Shown here: positions 62,080 to 64,000 of the stretch, one piece after another
How the letters are laid out: the number at the start of each line of letters is the position of its first letter
Numbering within the stretch: the first letter of the stretch is position 1
From: Moringa oleifera
Taxonomy: Eukaryota; Streptophyta; Magnoliopsida; Brassicales; Moringaceae
Reading direction: 5' to 3'
Assembly (NCBI GenBank): GCA_021397835.1
Contig: JAJFZO010000896.1
Span: 3,202,501-3,266,500 of the forward strand
DNA length: 64,000 nt
Made by a program: the position numbers and the translations under genes
Notes under the pieces: generated by a model
The model's database searches: none
What the model saw: the letters and a program-made list of their open reading frames with translations, nothing else
Told to the model about the DNA's origin: nothing

Positions 62080-64000
62080 AATTTATAGTTTTAATCGATC
62101 CATTAGATCAGTCACCTGATACCTCACAAAAACACAAAAAAGCGAGGCATTATTAGTATACTTGATGTTATGAAGTCTAGAACAACATGGCAAAAGGTAT
62201 CAATCCAATCAAATGACAAAGGACAGCCTATCAGAAGCATAATGCAATAATGAACAATTATATTGGTGTCATTATACGTCATGTAGTACTTATTATGCTC
62301 AACAATTGGCATGTAGTCCTAGGTGAGTTAACGAATAAGATTTGGGAAACAATTTTAGTATGTATTTTAGAATATGCAAGTGCTTACATTTAAAATTGAA
62401 TTATTTGCTCATGATTTGTGTTGATTAATTTGTGTAATTATGTTTTATAGGGGATATATGACATTGATGTAACTTTGAAGACGTACGTATTTTAATCTAT
62501 CGTAGAAAAATAAAGGAGCTTCAAAATCATTCTTATTAGAAAATATACCTTATCTTTTATGGATGATCTAGAATATTTAAGGCTCCCACCAGTAGAATAT
62601 AGGAGTTTCATAGATTTAGATGTATGGCATGCATTTGTGAACTCTTACATTTCAGAATAGTTTTTAGTATTACATTAACCAAATAGTAATGTTTATTTGT
62701 GAAACTTTCACTAAATGTTGATGTTTCTTTATATTATAGTGAAAGAGAATTATTGTAATAAAGAAAAGAAAGAAGAATATACACGATCATTATCTTGTTC
62801 GAAAGGGATTTGCAAGGTTAAAGATAGAACTTATGAGTTACTTATGTTTTGATTTTTTTTTTTTTGATCACGTGATGGATCCATTTTGTTTATTGTAGTG
62901 ATTGCATTAAATGAATGTGTATGGTTACTTGCAGAAAAATTCTTTGGGTACTGAGGAAGAAATTGATGGTTGTACATTATGGAAAGCAGCATGATATAAC
63001 AATAAGGATGATATACAAATGAAGCGACCAAAAACTGTGCTAAACGAATTGTAAGTGTTTAATGAGTCTTCACTTCTATTTGATGTGTACCTAAAAAAGG
63101 GTCATGTTTATGTAATAATTGCATTCATACCTTGTAGGATGACTTGATGACACAGGCTCGTCAAGGTACATTTAAGCTCATACATGTGAATGACCTGCTC
63201 ATAAAAGCTCTAGGCACACTTGAGCATCCTAGGCATGTCAGAGGTCAAGGATCTAGGGTAATTATTACTCATATTTTGGGAGGATGAAAATGTATATTAT
63301 ACTTGCAAGTGAAGCACCATTTGATCAACAAGATTTTATGACATGGTTAAATGGTTCTGTCAACATAAAGATGTCTTCAATGACATTATCGAAGACAAAG
63401 TTATTACCCAACCAAACATCATTCAATGTTGTTTCGTTCAAGTAAAGTTAGCAACAATATGGATGGAATAGAAGGTAATGAAGAATGTCTAACATCACGT
63501 CCTTAATCTTCACTAATTGGTCCGTCAAAGCATTCACCATTTAGTAATAAGGTATGTCACATGTTATATTTCTATTAAAGTAGATATTAATAGTTGTAAT
63601 CACCATTTAGTAATAACGTATGTCGCATGTTATATTTCTATTAAAGTAGATATTAATAGTTGTAAGGCATTAAATTGTACTTTGACTATGTATACAACGT
63701 GATTTGTGTATTGGTTCTTTGGTTGATATCATGGCCTATGGATCAGTTTTCAAAGATACTACCATGAATCAAACTATCCATGGGCATCCTCTACTTGGTG
63801 GAGATGTTAGGGTAATAATGGATGTAGTTGCTCGCGAAGATGCTCCTTTGCCTCGCCTAATACTAGAAGTAGAAATTTTTACTATATTTGAAGCGATTGA
63901 CACACATGCTACTTGCTCACAAGATTGCGCATCACACATGAATATGAGGTATTTTATTTTAAAACTTAAACTTTTTCTTAGTAGTATGATTAATGTAACT
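62080..64000 (+). pseudogene. CACTA second ORF relic: Ptta/En/Spm-like region and DUF8039-like domain, runs off the window
   Basis: After TNP2 on the same strand, a second gene reads DVITSRTTWQKVSIQSNDKG then QPIRSIM (about 62160-62240), LNNWHVVLGELTNKIWETIL (about 62300-62355), PPVEYRSFIDLDVWHAFVNS (about 62588-62645), NIHDHYLVRKGFARLKIELM (near 62775), GTEEEIDGCTLWKAA (near 62950), FKLIHVNDLLIKALGTLEHP then RHVRGQGS (63172-63255), and NQTIHGHPLLGGDVRVIMDV (63768-63827), followed by APLPRLILEVE. These are the Ptta/En/Spm transposase and DUF8039 signatures. In sister families a Ulp1-like domain follows, as in the minus-strand relics at 6.2-9.5 kb; here it would lie beyond 64000. Stops, probable introns (62.32-62.45, 62.66-62.74 kb) and a 66-bp duplication interrupt it. 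Confidence 0.8.
63535..63666. repeat. 66-bp tandem duplication
   Basis: 63535-63600 and 63601-63666 are two copies of one unit starting CACCATTTAGTAATAA, differing at about three positions (AAGGTATGTCAC versus AACGTATGTCGC, and the last base). The unit is a multiple of three, so both copies translate alike in one frame. It sits in the decayed second ORF, in sequence not recognised as a domain. Confidence 0.95.

Overview
The window looks like a repeat-rich, AT-rich stretch of nuclear DNA from a flowering plant. The evidence is the set of mobile-element families: CACTA (En/Spm) DNA transposons with exact target duplications, Ty3/gypsy and Ty1/copia retrotransposon relics, and a hAT element with TTF/ZMYM1-type transposase. 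There is one plausible spliced plant gene. No bacterial operon, CRISPR array, rRNA or convincing tRNA was seen. Almost every coding stretch is broken by stops and frameshifts, so the open frames that remain are mostly fragments. The species cannot be named from this sequence.

Layout. 1-198 is the right end of a CACTA element cut by the window edge. 1.4-3.7 kb is a dead hAT transposase on the minus strand. 5118-8017 and 8565-12863 are two neighbouring CACTA elements of one family, each with an exact 3-bp target duplication; both keep traces of a Ulp1-like cysteine protease on the minus strand. The second also holds a GCN-rich tract and a Ty3/gypsy integrase scrap. 12.9-18.1 kb is the least repeat-like part and carries a two-exon minus-strand gene for a 119-aa coiled-coil protein. 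18097-19750 is a short non-autonomous CACTA. 19.75-20.9 kb is a copia relic (minus). 22.7-24.95 kb is a gypsy gag-protease relic, followed by an unpaired CACTA left end at 25080. 29.3-41.3 kb is a second gypsy relic with LTR-like flanks and a decayed gag-pol (33.0-40.0 kb). 41.7-43.4 kb is another gypsy-type relic (minus). 44248-45393 and 47868-49051 are two closely similar non-autonomous CACTA copies in opposite orientation; the second sits inside a 7.3-kb CACTA of another family (47164-54507). 54.5-58.6 kb holds degenerate minisatellite-like arrays in LTR-like sequence. 58681-64000 is the coding part of a large CACTA: a TNP2 transposase relic, then a second gene with Ptta/En/Spm-like and DUF8039-like parts that runs off the right edge.

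How it fits together. Five complete CACTA insertions can be delimited to the base by terminal inverted repeats plus 3-bp target duplications (CAA, ATT, AAA, TAT, TTA), and a sixth, AGA, surrounds a nested one. The right-hand relic shows the kind of proteins that could have mobilised them: TNP2 plus a second protein that in related elements ends in a Ulp1-like domain, which is what remains in the 5-9.5 kb copies. I found nothing that amounts to a clearly new functional system. The best leads are the CACTA nest, the long inverted pair, the Ulp1-bearing family and the small coiled-coil gene.
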